Of a stretch of DNA of 64,000 bases, positions 54,482 to 64,000 are shown in pieces. Source of the DNA: Wolfiporia cocos. Taxonomy: Eukaryota > Basidiomycota > Agaricomycetes > Polyporales > Phaeolaceae. The notes beneath the pieces were generated by a model. It was not told the DNA's origin, ran no database searches, and saw only the letters and a program-made list of their open reading frames with translations. The position numbers and the translations under genes are program-made. Where the stretch lies: positions 3,410,001-3,474,000 of the forward strand of contig JACCLO010000002.1 of assembly GCA_029448655.1 (NCBI GenBank), written 5' to 3'. Numbering within the stretch: the stretch's first letter is position 1; the number at the start of each line of letters is the position of its first letter.

Positions 54482-56105
54482 GGATGGAGGGGTTGATTGC
54501 GTCAGTCAAGGCTGTGTATCAGAGTGGTCTGCGGCGGCTCCGAGCGGTCAGTGTCGCTGCCGGAGTCGATGCGTCGGTGTGTGAGGTGAAGGCAGGAGGA
54601 AGAAAGGCACAGGGGCCGTTGGAAATCGAAGGGCGCGAAGGTAAGTATCACGCAGAGGACTGGATGGGGACGAGATGGCTATGACTATGCCGGATTGATG
54701 CAGCGGAATATATCGCGTGCAGACTGCGCCGCCGGCCGATGGTGTCTGGCACAGAGGCGGTGTGCGTTCCATGCACATGCTATGATTGACTCAGCCTCCG
54801 CGCCCCTGCCAGAGTCTGCGTCGTCCTCGGCATGCGTCCTCGCCCGAGCTCGTCGGCTGGCCATGGCCTTCCCAGAGCGCGTGGTGCAATCACCTGCCTC
54901 GACTTCTGTCGCATGGTGCCGTCGTGAGTCGTGGTCGTCGCCGCCGATGGTCCCGACCGCGGCGGGGGCGGGTGTGGCGGGCGACTCGCGGGTCGGAGAG
55001 GCTGTGTAGTCAGCAGCATTGGTCGCTCTGCACGGACTCGCGCTCCATCATGTCGGCGGGCCCGTGTAATCTGTAATCTCGATTGGTCATGCGAGGCGCT
55101 CGGCATCACGGACTCTGTCCTCCTCCTGTCGTAAGCTGCACACAACGGCGTACACACCGAAGCCCACAGCAACATGACAGAACTGGAATTTGCCAGCTGC
55201 AGACTGGACGCTTTGTCTTAGGAATACAAACAGTGTCTCACTTAGTCCACACATAATGGCAGAAGGGCCTCGTCTATTCCGGTTTTAATTCTGTCTCGAC
55301 GAAGCTGTGTCTTCACAGGAATGACTCTACTCTGCAATCCGCAACTCGGACTGGCTATAGCCTGTAGCACAGCATACCAGTACAACACTTCCCATAGTTG
55401 ACTCCTTTGAGTCAATGACAGCGCGTGCCTGATCGGAATTGATGGGAGCACTAAATAAGGCAGCTGCTCAAGTTCATGTTCGAAGCATTGCAGTTAGCTA
55501 CTGCCTCAACAAGCCTGCTCCTTCAAGCATGTTTTGAAGCAGCCAGGGCAACTGAAGGGGTGTTAGAACGCGACATGGCGCCAACCGACAGAATCTCACG
55601 GTTCGGGCGACGGGGTGCACAACTAATATTTTGACATATCCGTGCACTGAACAATGCTGCTGGGCTGACAAAACGAGAAACCGCAGTGATTTGACTTTTC
55701 TGAGCCGTGGGAAACGTGGTCACATTACGCAGGATCTTCAGGTGGCCAGGCTATCCTGATCTTGTATGATATTCATGACCACTCCGTTGGAGCGCGAGCG
55801 TTCAAAACGTGGCTTCTTGGTCAGAGATTGTTATCAACAGCCGACAGTGTCCCTGCCAAGACTGTCCTGACTCCCGAGCCGCCAGGGTCTATCTGACGTC
55901 CACACGGTGCTTTGGACGCCCATTGATGTGTTGAAATCCAGCGCCAACTATCCACAACTCCAAGTGGCCAGTGCACCTTGCCAACACATCTCAAAAATCC
56001 CGTATCAAATCTCATGCCATCAATTAATACTTGTTTGTATACTAAGCATCACTGCTTAACCACTTTCGTGATGCAATTTCTTCCTCCATGAAAAAGCCTC
56101 ACGCA
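54482..56105. other. intergenic region upstream of the uncharacterised gene
   Basis: 1.6 kb with no convincing gene. Frames at 54,695-55,175 are GC-biased shadows and those at 55,242-56,015 are short. The AT-rich part (55,240-56,040) has no recognisable repeat or RNA gene. Confidence 0.5.
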
Positions 56106-56976
56106 TTAAATCATCGCGAATGCGACGCCACCCACAGCAAGCAACACACTCGCGAGCCCAGCACCAGCACGCATACTGGCACCACTCGTCTGCGTACTGC
56201 TCGATGACGTGGAGGACGCCGTGATGGTCGGGACGCTCCCAGTGCTGAACACGGTCACGCCCCCGTTCTTCGTCGCGTTCGTGCACGAGATGTCCGACGG
56301 GATAGTGTAGTTGGCCTGGAGCGTGATGTCTGCGCACTATAGCAGGGTTATGCGTCAGATAGTTGCTCGTGCGCGGTAAAGGCGAAGGGGGACAAGCAGG
56401 GGTATTGAGCGACGCCCACCTGGTACAGCTGCCCGTCGCCGCCGTCAAAGATGAACTGGAGCGTGGCGTTCGCACCGTCCTTGACGCCAGAGATACCCGC
56501 CGCGGCGATGTCGATCGGCGCGCAGAACGCGCCCTCGCCCGACGTCTCGAAGTACTGCACGACGAGCTGCTCCTGCCCGCCCGAGGTCTGGAAGTCGGAG
56601 AAGTTGTCCGGGTCTGGCACGGTCGAAATGATCACGCCCACTGTCGAGCATACCATTAGCAGATGATCATTGATGGCGGCATAGTGCGGCGGAGAGGAAG
56701 AGGACTTACGGATCCACAGAGGGTGCTCCGACGTCAGCGAGTAGAAACCGCCGCTGAGAGGGAACGTCGTGCGGTTGGTCGTGACCTGGCCGTAGTTATC
56801 TACATAATAACACCTCAGCACACATTCGCTCAACCCAACGCAAGATACAACGAACCACAAAACGTCAGCTCATTCTCCATGTTGAACGGCCCACGCGGGC
56901 CCGGGAACTGCAGGTGGAAGTGCGCCGAGGCGGCGGCGACGAGACCGCTGACGAGCGTGAGGGAGGCGAGACGCAT
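56106..56976 (-). CDS. BIM1-like copper-binding protein (LPMO-related X325 family)
   Basis: Four exons on the minus strand from ATG 56,976 (exon 1 56,976-56,856; exon 2 from 56,799) to TAA at 56,106-56,108. A signal peptide (LASLTLVSGLVAAASA) is cleaved so that the mature protein starts with His, HFHLQFPGPRG. That His is the copper-binding first residue of the LPMO-like histidine brace. ELTFCDNYG, FPLSGGFYSLTSEHP and FSDFQTSGGQEQL follow, with Cys pairs (FCAPID, QCADIT, ISCTNATK) for disulfides. The C-terminus is Ser/Thr-rich then hydrophobic (GAGLASVLLAVGGVAFAMI), fitting a GPI anchor. This layout matches Bim1/CBI1-type proteins that deliver copper at the cell surface rather than cut polysaccharide. 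The neighbour at 57,473-58,229 is a CTR copper transporter. Confidence 0.87.
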
Positions 56977-57472
56977 GGCTTCTTCTCAAGCTGGAGCGAA
57001 CGAGCTGTCCAATTGCTGACGACTGCCGGCGGGAGAAGGAGGATGGAGGGTGATGGGCCATTTTATGCACCCGGTATGGTGTCTCAGCCACCGCTGGCAA
57101 ACGGTGAAAAAGTTCTTTCATCATGTTTGTTGTTGATTGGCACTCTAACGGGTCTTGGCTTGCCGTCATCATTCCGGATTGCCCTATAGCCATGTCGCGA
57201 TCAAGGGTGCGGACGGTTGTGACAATTGCTGAGGGAGATGGTATGCAGGTGTGAGTGGGACTGTATAGCAGCTGTATCGCTGATCATCCGAGTCCCGGGG
57301 CCGGGAAAACGAGAATACCGCCGCATGGGCCAAGTTCCATGAATCATACTATGTATAGACATAATTGTATCAGACCCGGGAGCACAAAACTACTACAGTG
57401 TGAGGACTAGTGTGTTGAAGAACGGCAAGACGATCCGGATGAAGGAGCAGGGAGCAAATACACGGCAAATGA

Positions 57473-58229
57473 TTAGTGCAGTAGATGGATATCCCCACCT
57501 CCCAGCCTGCCAAACAGTACCTCGCCGATGCCCAAGCCTAGTATTATTGATATGACGAACGCCGCCTGGAACGTCCTGTGGGAAGAAAGTGACGCATGAG
57601 CATGAGACTCGGGAACGGGCGTCACCGGTAGTCGCGAAGAGTACCCACATGACGGACATCATCAGCGCATAGGCTAGAAGGGCTTGAAACGCGTACAGTA
57701 TGCCGCGCGGGAGATCATGCGCTAGGATGAACGGTGCGACGGTGCGAGGGGAGCGGCGGAAGGAGACGGCAGGGCCCGCATACTTGCTGGATAGGCTGTT
57801 GACATTGACCTCCTCGACATCCGGCGACGCCTTCTCCTGCGACGGTGTCGATGGCGATGTATCGGCTTCGTGGCAACCTCCCCTCATTATGATCAAGGTC
57901 CTGCGGACTGGTCAGGATGATGCAAGTGTGATAAGGATGTCCACGGTGTACCTCTCGCGCCAGTGAGCTGTCAAGACTGCCCGCATAGCAGAGATCCATC
58001 GCTCAAAGATGGCGAGGAACGCGAGGCCAATGCATGCTCCCGCAATGGTGCCATGTGAGGACGGTGCCCACGTCTTGAACAGTAGGTTGTCGCCGCTTGT
58101 GAAATGCAAGTACGGGACCATCATGTCCATCGACATGGATGACGATGACGACGAGGACATGGATGACATTCCGGAGGATGTCGAGGAAGCAGACGTTGCG
58201 GAAGAGGTCATCGACATCGACATGTCCAT
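57473..58229 (-). CDS. CTR-family high-affinity copper transporter
   Basis: Three exons: 58,229-57,952; 57,900-57,649; 57,575-57,473, GT-AG introns of 51 and 73 nt, phase closes at 210 residues. The N-terminus is Met/Ser-rich (MDMSMSM, MSSM, MSMDMM), the extracellular Mets-type copper-binding region. FTSGDNLLFKTW leads to TM1 (GACIGLAFLAIFERW). After a cytoplasmic loop come LAHDLPRGILYAFQALLAYA and the TM2 motif ALMMSVM (M-x3-M). TM3 follows with GLGIGEVLFGR, matching the G-x3-G pattern. It imports Cu(I) at the plasma membrane as a trimer. It lies 497 bp upstream of the BIM1-like gene on the same strand, so the two could be co-regulated. Confidence 0.92.
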
Positions 58230-59447
58230 TGCTGCTTGCCTGTCTTGTGGTAGGGAGCGACCTGCTGAGGATCTGCGGACGTGACGAAACGAAGCTGTAT
58301 AGGGATGTGACAGCAGGAGGTCACGTTCATCACAAGGCACGTGCCGGACTCGAGGTGTGACTGCGGCCATCTGGTTCGTCGAGCTGGGGCCATGAACCGC
58401 GAAGAGAATAGCACATACAAAGGCAGTCCGGAAGTAGTATGCAAGTTCAGCGAGGCACAGATCAGTGGAGTAGGTGACCAGGTTCATTAGATCAAAAATT
58501 CTCTGCCATGAGTGTCGACTAGCAAATTCCAGATTGCGGACAGCAGACTAGTCAGGACATAGGCTATGGCAAGAGGGGCACATATTGAAATGATAGCCGA
58601 TTGAATGAGTGGTTTCGAGAGCCATCGAAGTTATATATTGCAGATGGCGGCTAGCCACGTCTATACGAATCAGAGGCGTCTGGTTGGTTGACGCTGGGCA
58701 GGTTCAGATTCGGAGAACGTCGCTCGCACGTCCCCTGCCCAGTAACATGTTATCAATGAGTCAACCGAGACCTACCTCATCCTGGAGTTGGGAAGCATGA
58801 CGTAGAGGGGCACTTGTCGAGGATACGTTGAATCTTAAATACAGCTTGACCTCCTATAAAGACGCACTGGGCGCAAGTCGTCGTCCTTCGAGAGTAGCAA
58901 GTCAGGTTCCGACAGAGGGGAAGAGAGAAGCTTCGAACAACGGGAGCCTTGTTATGAACCTGGCAGAGCCATGACCATGGGGTGTGAATGCGATGTGTCA
59001 GCTAGTCATGCTCAGGATGAGCTTGGTGAGAACTACGCTCCCGCTCATCCTGAGCCAAGACTACCGACATGCATCGATGGCAGAGGATGTCTCACGGAAA
59101 AATAGAGCGCATGCAGAGAGAAAGTTTTGAAAAGAGGCGACGAGGAGGGCAAGAGCAAACGCGTCGACGAGAGAGCAGCAGCGCGAGGCAATTCTGCGTC
59201 AGCCAATGGCAAAACACCGCATTAGTCGGACCCCGAAGGCGACACGGACATTGCCAGGACTCCGGTCTCCAGTCACATGATCGCCGAGAGTTGACGCGTG
59301 TGACTGACGCCATCAGGTGCAACCTTCGCGTCGGGCTTCAGTACCACCCTCCCCGCGCCGATTGCAGGTCCTGTCGTTCGCGACGTCCGCTCTCCCGGCA
59401 TATAACAAATCCGAATTCGCCAATATCTGGCTGTAGAAAAGCCCATC
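58230..59447. other. divergent upstream region of CTR and rhodanese genes
   Basis: 1.2 kb between two divergent genes with no convincing ORF. It contains a 13-bp inverted repeat (separate entry). A TTTGCTC on the minus strand at about 59,154 resembles a yeast copper-response core, but it sits over 900 bp from the CTR start and one match is not significant. Confidence 0.5.
59010..59055. repeat. perfect 13-bp inverted repeat
   Basis: gctcaggatgagc (59,010-59,022) and its reverse complement gctcatcctgagc (59,043-59,055), separated by 20 bp. It can form a stable hairpin. It lies between the CTR and rhodanese promoters; it may be a protein-binding palindrome, a small foldback remnant, or incidental. 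Confidence 0.6.
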
Positions 59448-60126
59448 ATGTTCCGGGTCGTCCTCACACAAAGCACACGGTCTGCAGCTATGAGCCTCTC
59501 ACTCTCACGTACCGTCCTGCAGGCGCGACCCGTCTTATCACGCGCTGCCGTTCCATATGCCGTGCGTTTGAACTCGACGCAGGGCACGCCGGATGCGAAA
59601 GACCCTAATGCCGCGAAAGCAGCCGAATATGCAGCGCAGAACGAGTTGAGGCGGGATTGGGATGCCAAAATCCTAACGTACGAGGACGTCAAGCCTCGGA
59701 CACAGGCACCAAGCCCGGTGAGCAGTGATCTATTTCCATGACCACCTCACATACTTAATTAATTAACTCTAGGACGCGTACTTAATTGACGTGCGAGAGC
59801 CAGACGAGGTTCTCCAAGGCTCGATTCCCTCCTCTGTGAACCTGCCACTCTCCGGACTTGCGACCTCACTCCACTTGAACGCAACGGAGTTCAAGGCGAA
59901 GCATGGCTTCGAGAAGCCCAAGCACGACCAGGAGGTTGTCTTCTACTGCCGCAGTGGCAAGCGGTCTGCCTCTGCATGCGACATCGCTAAGAGGAACGGC
60001 TTCACGAAGTAGGTTATATAATGTCGCATGTAGCTTCATTCTCATTCTTCCCATAGCATTTTCAACTACCAAGGATCGTGGCTGGATTGGAGTGCTAAGG
60101 AAGGCACCAGCAAGCCTGCCTCGTAA
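59448..60126 (+). CDS. single-domain rhodanese, mitochondrial
   Basis: Three exons: 59,448-59,717; 59,773-60,008; 60,057-60,126, all GT-AG, 191 residues. The N-terminus (MFRVVLTQSTRSAAMSLSLS, then RTVLQARPVLSRAAVP) is a mitochondrial presequence; an internal Met at residue 15 could also start. The rhodanese domain reads YLIDVREPDEVLQGSIPSSV, then EVVFYCRSGKRSASACDIAK with the catalytic Cys in CRSGKRS, ending NFQGSWLDWSAKEG. Such proteins carry persulfide sulfur, often near mitochondrial Fe-S or sulfide oxidation. It is unrelated in layout to the two-domain enzyme at 50,107. Confidence 0.92.
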
Positions 60127-60829
60127 ACGAAGCTGCATCGCGGTCTCCGCAGCATGTTGCCCATTTGCTCGATGCTTCCGGTGCTACGTAATAATTGTTC
60201 ATAGGCAATCGACTAATTCCTCGGACTGCTTGAGCATGACTACTCTCATGTCGCAATGGAATGGCGTTCACAAATGGTGCGCTCACTGTCACAGCACAGC
60301 TAACGGCGTCTTCATCACCGATATTCGGAATTCGCCTCGTCGCAATTTTCCCGTCAGTCTCGCACAACAATTGCATTGCATGCCGCGGACAGCATGATAA
60401 ATTTATGCATAACGCAGGCCAGCCCACCACTGCAGGATGGGACATCTTCGTATGTTACATCGGTGCCGTTGCAAGCGAAGACAGCGCTAATAAGTAGAAC
60501 TAGACAAGCAATGAGTTACGACAGATTGAGCGAGATGACGGTAGCAAGACGAAGACGGAGGGGGGTCTATGTAGTAAGTCATATATAATGTATTACGATG
60601 CGCGGACAGAGTGATAGGACGTGGTGCACGGACGAAGGCGAAGGCGAACACGGCACAGACACACATGAGAGAGAATAGCGAACGAAGTGCGGAGCTAGTC
60701 CGTGAATGGGGAAGTCCATCGTGTAGCGTTTTGCTACGCACAATTGGAACTCGTTTTGTGTGTGAGCATATTGGACGATTTCCGGGCGAGGCACCAGTCC
60801 CGCTGAACACGAAAGATAGGGAACCAAGA
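60127..60829. other. convergent intergenic region
   Basis: 703 bp between the 3' ends of the rhodanese and KH-domain genes. No gene-like frame on either strand; two 3' UTRs expected. Confidence 0.5.
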
Positions 60830-63800
60830 TCAAAGGCCCAGGTTAGAGATCACGCGAGTCACCTCGTCCAAACCCTCCTCGTCCATCGCAAGCCCACTAT
60901 GGCTTGAAGCCTGGGAGCCGGTGACGGCCTGCGTCCGCGAGCCTGAGGGCGGCCCGTAGACGCTGGGGAACAGGGGGGCCGTTGCAGAGATGGGGCTTGA
61001 GCTGCCACCAGTACCGGTGCCAGTGCCCGCGGCGGTGTCGGGGGAGTCGGGGCGCGAGAGTCCAGAAGTGCGCGGGATCTCGCTGATGCGCGTGAGTGAG
61101 TACGTCAGGTCAAGCGACTGAGCACGGTTCGTGAGCGAACGCGGCTTCGTGAAATGATCCTTCAATTTGGCCTCCAAGAGCGAGTCCGACCCGCGCTTGA
61201 GGGCGTCCTCGCCGTACCGGTGGCGCGACGGGACTCCAGACCCCTGCAGACCGTGACCGTCTGTCGGCTGCCCAAGCAGTCTGGGATATCTCGGTGGACT
61301 CACGATAGCCGGCAACGGCGTCCAGTAATCGGTCGACGGCCCGGGCACGTAGTTCGGCTGAGACTCAAAGTCGTCCTCCTCCTCGAGGTGATAAATGTAA
61401 GCGGGGGAATTATTGAACAAGGCCTTCACGTCAGGCGAGGAGCTAGCCATCCGAAGGCGTCGGTCGATCATCGCCTCCGACGGACGCCCAAGATCGGCCG
61501 AGTCTGACGGGACATCAGTTTGCTGTCATGGGGAATGATATCTACGGACACTCACTTTGGTGGCGAGTTCTGGCGGTTGATAACACCTTGCTGTCAAAGT
61601 GCGGGAATGCATCCGTGAACGAGTCCGTCCTCTGATGTGTGCGGGATGTCGCCGACGGGTAGACGTGAGCGTTGTGACTAATCAAGTACTGCTCCAGCAT
61701 CTCCCGAGCGGTCACCAAGAAGTCGCTGTTGCTACGTTGGCATCTGAACTTGAAAGAGCACTCCTGAGGGGACTCGGACTGAGGTCCAGGGGACGGCGAC
61801 CTGACGCTGGGCGAAATGACGACCTGCAAGTCCCGCTTCACGCGTTCAGTAAACGCAGCAAAGTCGGGGGAAGCGCAGATGCGAGGCAGTTCCGGGTGGG
61901 GAGGCACGGCCATATCAGCTTCAAACGGCACATGGTCCTGTGAAAATGTCAGTCAAAAGTGAGCGAATATTACAGTGGGACACACCAGAAGCATTGTGGC
62001 AGCGATGTGAACTTGGGACTCAGGTCCGAAAATGGTCACCAAGTCGGATGCTGTCTCCTTGTCCGGGAATCGCACCGCCGAATTCGTCTTCGCCTCAATG
62101 TCATGGATAAAGATGCTCTTCTCTCCCAGGAGCGTGCGATGATATTTGCGGGGAATGGACACCGTCTCGTTGATGTAATCCTTATCCTGGACAAATGTCA
62201 ACACCGGCTACTCGCTTAGACACGATACGTCACTGACCTTCGGGTTCACAAGCTCCATAACCGATTGCTTCAAATTCTCGAGGTTCATAGCGTTCTTCGC
62301 CGGTGTCCTAGCGATGACGTTGTCCTCGTTGTCGTTGTAGCCACCCATAGCCGCGAATTCCTCTGCATTCGAGAACTTAACATAGACGCCATACTTCTTC
62401 ATGATACGCTGGATGCTACGTCCGCCCACACCAATGATCCGCTTGTGGTACGATTCCGGCACATGGAAAGAGATCTCCGCAGGCAGCTCCTCCTGAAGAA
62501 GCGTCAGGCCCTGAAGAACCGATGCATCGTTGCCGGACACGTCGATAAGGAAGTTGTGCTCATTGAACGTCTCGAACTTGATCTTAACATTCGTCGTCTG
62601 CATAATCTTGTTGATCTTGCCGTTTTTCTTGCCGCTGATAAACTCGCGGTGCTCGTTTGCGAGCTCGATCTGGAAGCGAATCTCGTTGTGGAATTGCTAT
62701 AGATAACCGTCAGATCCCATCGACACCGCTTGTGGAGAGATGTTTACCTTGACGATATCGAGATCGAGAAGCATCGTAATGGCAGCGCGGACTTCATGCT
62801 CAAGTCCGTGCATCTCGAAGCACATGCCTTTAAACACAACCTCTGCGCCGGACGCATAGGAGACTTGCTTGATGATCGCAGTGACCTGGGTGGGGTTGAT
62901 GCTAGCGGAAGGCATCAAGACATTGAACTGGGCTGGCAGCAGCCAAAGGGAAGCTACGTAGAACTGGCTTGCCTAAAGGTGAGATGGACTCATGTTAAGT
63001 AGGTTTCAATCAGCACGATTTGACTACGTACCAGCTGCATGATGGAGCGGATAGTCCTCTGGATGTTCACCCTGTGGTCCCCGTAGACAGTAATCAAACT
63101 GGTCGAACTACCAACGGGAGGGAACTGGATGAATGTCGCATTGTCATGCATTAGTGCCTTGAGGTCGTCAGCACGTTCGGTGACCATCCAGTCCATCTTT
63201 CGCGGTAGAACAGCACTGTCCCTCGACAAGATCTGCTTGCTCTGAAAGTAATGTAAGTCGTACGTCTCGAGGGAAGCTTCTCGGAATATTCTACCTTATT
63301 CATGGATACCTGATAGAGCATATCACGGGCTCGCTGTACACCAAAGAACTCTCCTGTGATCCATATCGTATTGGGGCTCAATTTCCCCAGCTGAATGGAG
63401 GGCGATGCGTTGGGCGCAGGCTCCGGGAACTCTGGCCCAATCACGCCTTGCAACGGAGATGGGAAGTAAATGTTGGTCGCAGTTTCTTCCTGGATCTGCT
63501 GCAGAACACTACGCTTTCTCCCGGCGATTACCGCATGCCAGGTGTGGTCAATCTCGAACGCTTCAGCATGCAGGCCGCTCTGATCGGGGTGAAGTCCGTC
63601 AGATGCCGCTATATGACCACGCGGTCTCCCACGTACCAGCTCATCGAGCATAACCAACAGCCGGACCCGTGCGAGATCGACCGCATCTCCCTGGCCAGTG
63701 ATGACGAGCTCGCAGACGCGTTCCGTCTCCAGCCCGGACCACCCGGCGCTGTTGCTGATACCGTCCGGAAGGGAACGTGTGGAAAGAGCGAGGGGGCTAT

Positions 63801-64000
63801 TCACGACCGCAATGTGGGCGAACGTCTGAGACGCAATATCATCGAGACGGCGCCGCACGTCTGCCTTTAGGCTCGGCTTCGACGACGGCGAATCAAGGAT
63901 CTCTGAGCGCGCCACCTTGATGGTAGCGCGATTCTAAGCGAGCGAGCGTCAGGGGCAACCTCGTCGCCATCGACGTGGGCGACTCACTTGAACTGGGCAT
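60830..64000 (-). CDS. multi-KH-domain RNA-binding protein, 5' end outside window
   Basis: Multi-exon gene on the minus strand; the stop is at 60,830-60,832 and the gene runs to the window edge. The last bases encode MPSS then a GT intron, so the true start may lie at 63,998-64,000 or beyond. At least four KH-type folds are visible. One is around 63,500 (HTWHAVIAGRKRSVLQQIQE), another around 63,100 (ALMHDNATFIQFP). A third is around 62,420 (PESYHKRIIGVGGRSIQRIM, with a G-x-x-G loop), and another around 62,100 (YHRTLLGEKSIFIHDIEAKT). The C-terminus is disordered, Ser/Pro-rich. The layout resembles fungal multi-KH regulators such as Khd4 of Ustilago, which bind mRNA and control morphology; orthology is not proven. 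Confidence 0.85.

Noticed and set aside
59154..59160. Yeast-type copper-response element TTTGCTC
   Set aside because: A single 7-mer over 900 bp from the CTR start is expected by chance and this regulator is not conserved in basidiomycetes.

Overview
This window is nuclear DNA from a filamentous basidiomycete, most likely an agaricomycete. The signs are many short GT-AG introns of about 48-67 nt, CT-rich leaders, densely packed genes on both strands, and agaricomycete-type families (small SAM-methyltransferase-like proteins, GNAT paralogues, a BIM1-like copper protein). The species cannot be named from the sequence alone. Exon limits were worked out by eye from splice signals, reading phase and protein conservation.

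The window has two compartments. Bases 1 to about 21,600 are gene-poor and repeat-rich. They hold low-complexity AT-rich DNA, a GC-rich stretch with no recognisable gene (about 4,980-6,580), and a small family of methyltransferase-like genes in three states: a badly decayed relic (about 3,905-4,260), a broken copy (7,077-17,411), and an intact five-exon gene (18,142-19,329). The broken copy carries two insertions. One is a complete 8,466-bp Ty3/gypsy chromovirus (7,959-16,424) with 710-bp LTRs that look identical and a 5-bp target duplication. The other is an approximately 0.7-kb foldback element (about 16,569-17,275) whose roughly 210-bp inverted repeats each contain tRNA-like A and B boxes. 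The chromovirus encodes Gag, then Pol (protease, dUTPase, reverse transcriptase, RNase H, integrase, chromodomain), then an extra zinc-knuckle ORF. It appears to be self-primed: 11 nt beside the 5' LTR are exactly complementary to 11 nt inside the LTR, about 35 nt after a TATA box.

From about 21,600 to the end the window is dense, conserved euchromatin. In order it holds: 6-phosphogluconolactonase; a PXA-domain protein; a single-pass membrane protein; an RBM26/27-like RNA-binding protein; two more GNAT acetyltransferase genes (one frameshifted); an MPH1/FANCM-type helicase; a G-patch plus zinc-finger protein; a BET double-bromodomain protein; a WDR70-like WD40 protein; an uncharacterised basic protein; V-ATPase subunit C; a mercaptopyruvate/thiosulfate sulfurtransferase that starts only 67 bp away in the other direction; frataxin; an uncharacterised protein with a 15-bp coding repeat; a BIM1-like (LPMO-related) copper-binding protein next to a CTR copper transporter; a mitochondrial single-domain rhodanese; and a multi-KH RNA-binding protein cut by the window end.

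Functional links: the BIM1-like protein and the CTR transporter look like a two-gene copper-uptake module. Frataxin, two sulfurtransferases and the V-ATPase subunit lie in the same 12 kb and all concern metals, sulfur or pH, though this may be coincidence. The GNAT and methyltransferase families show local duplication followed by decay.
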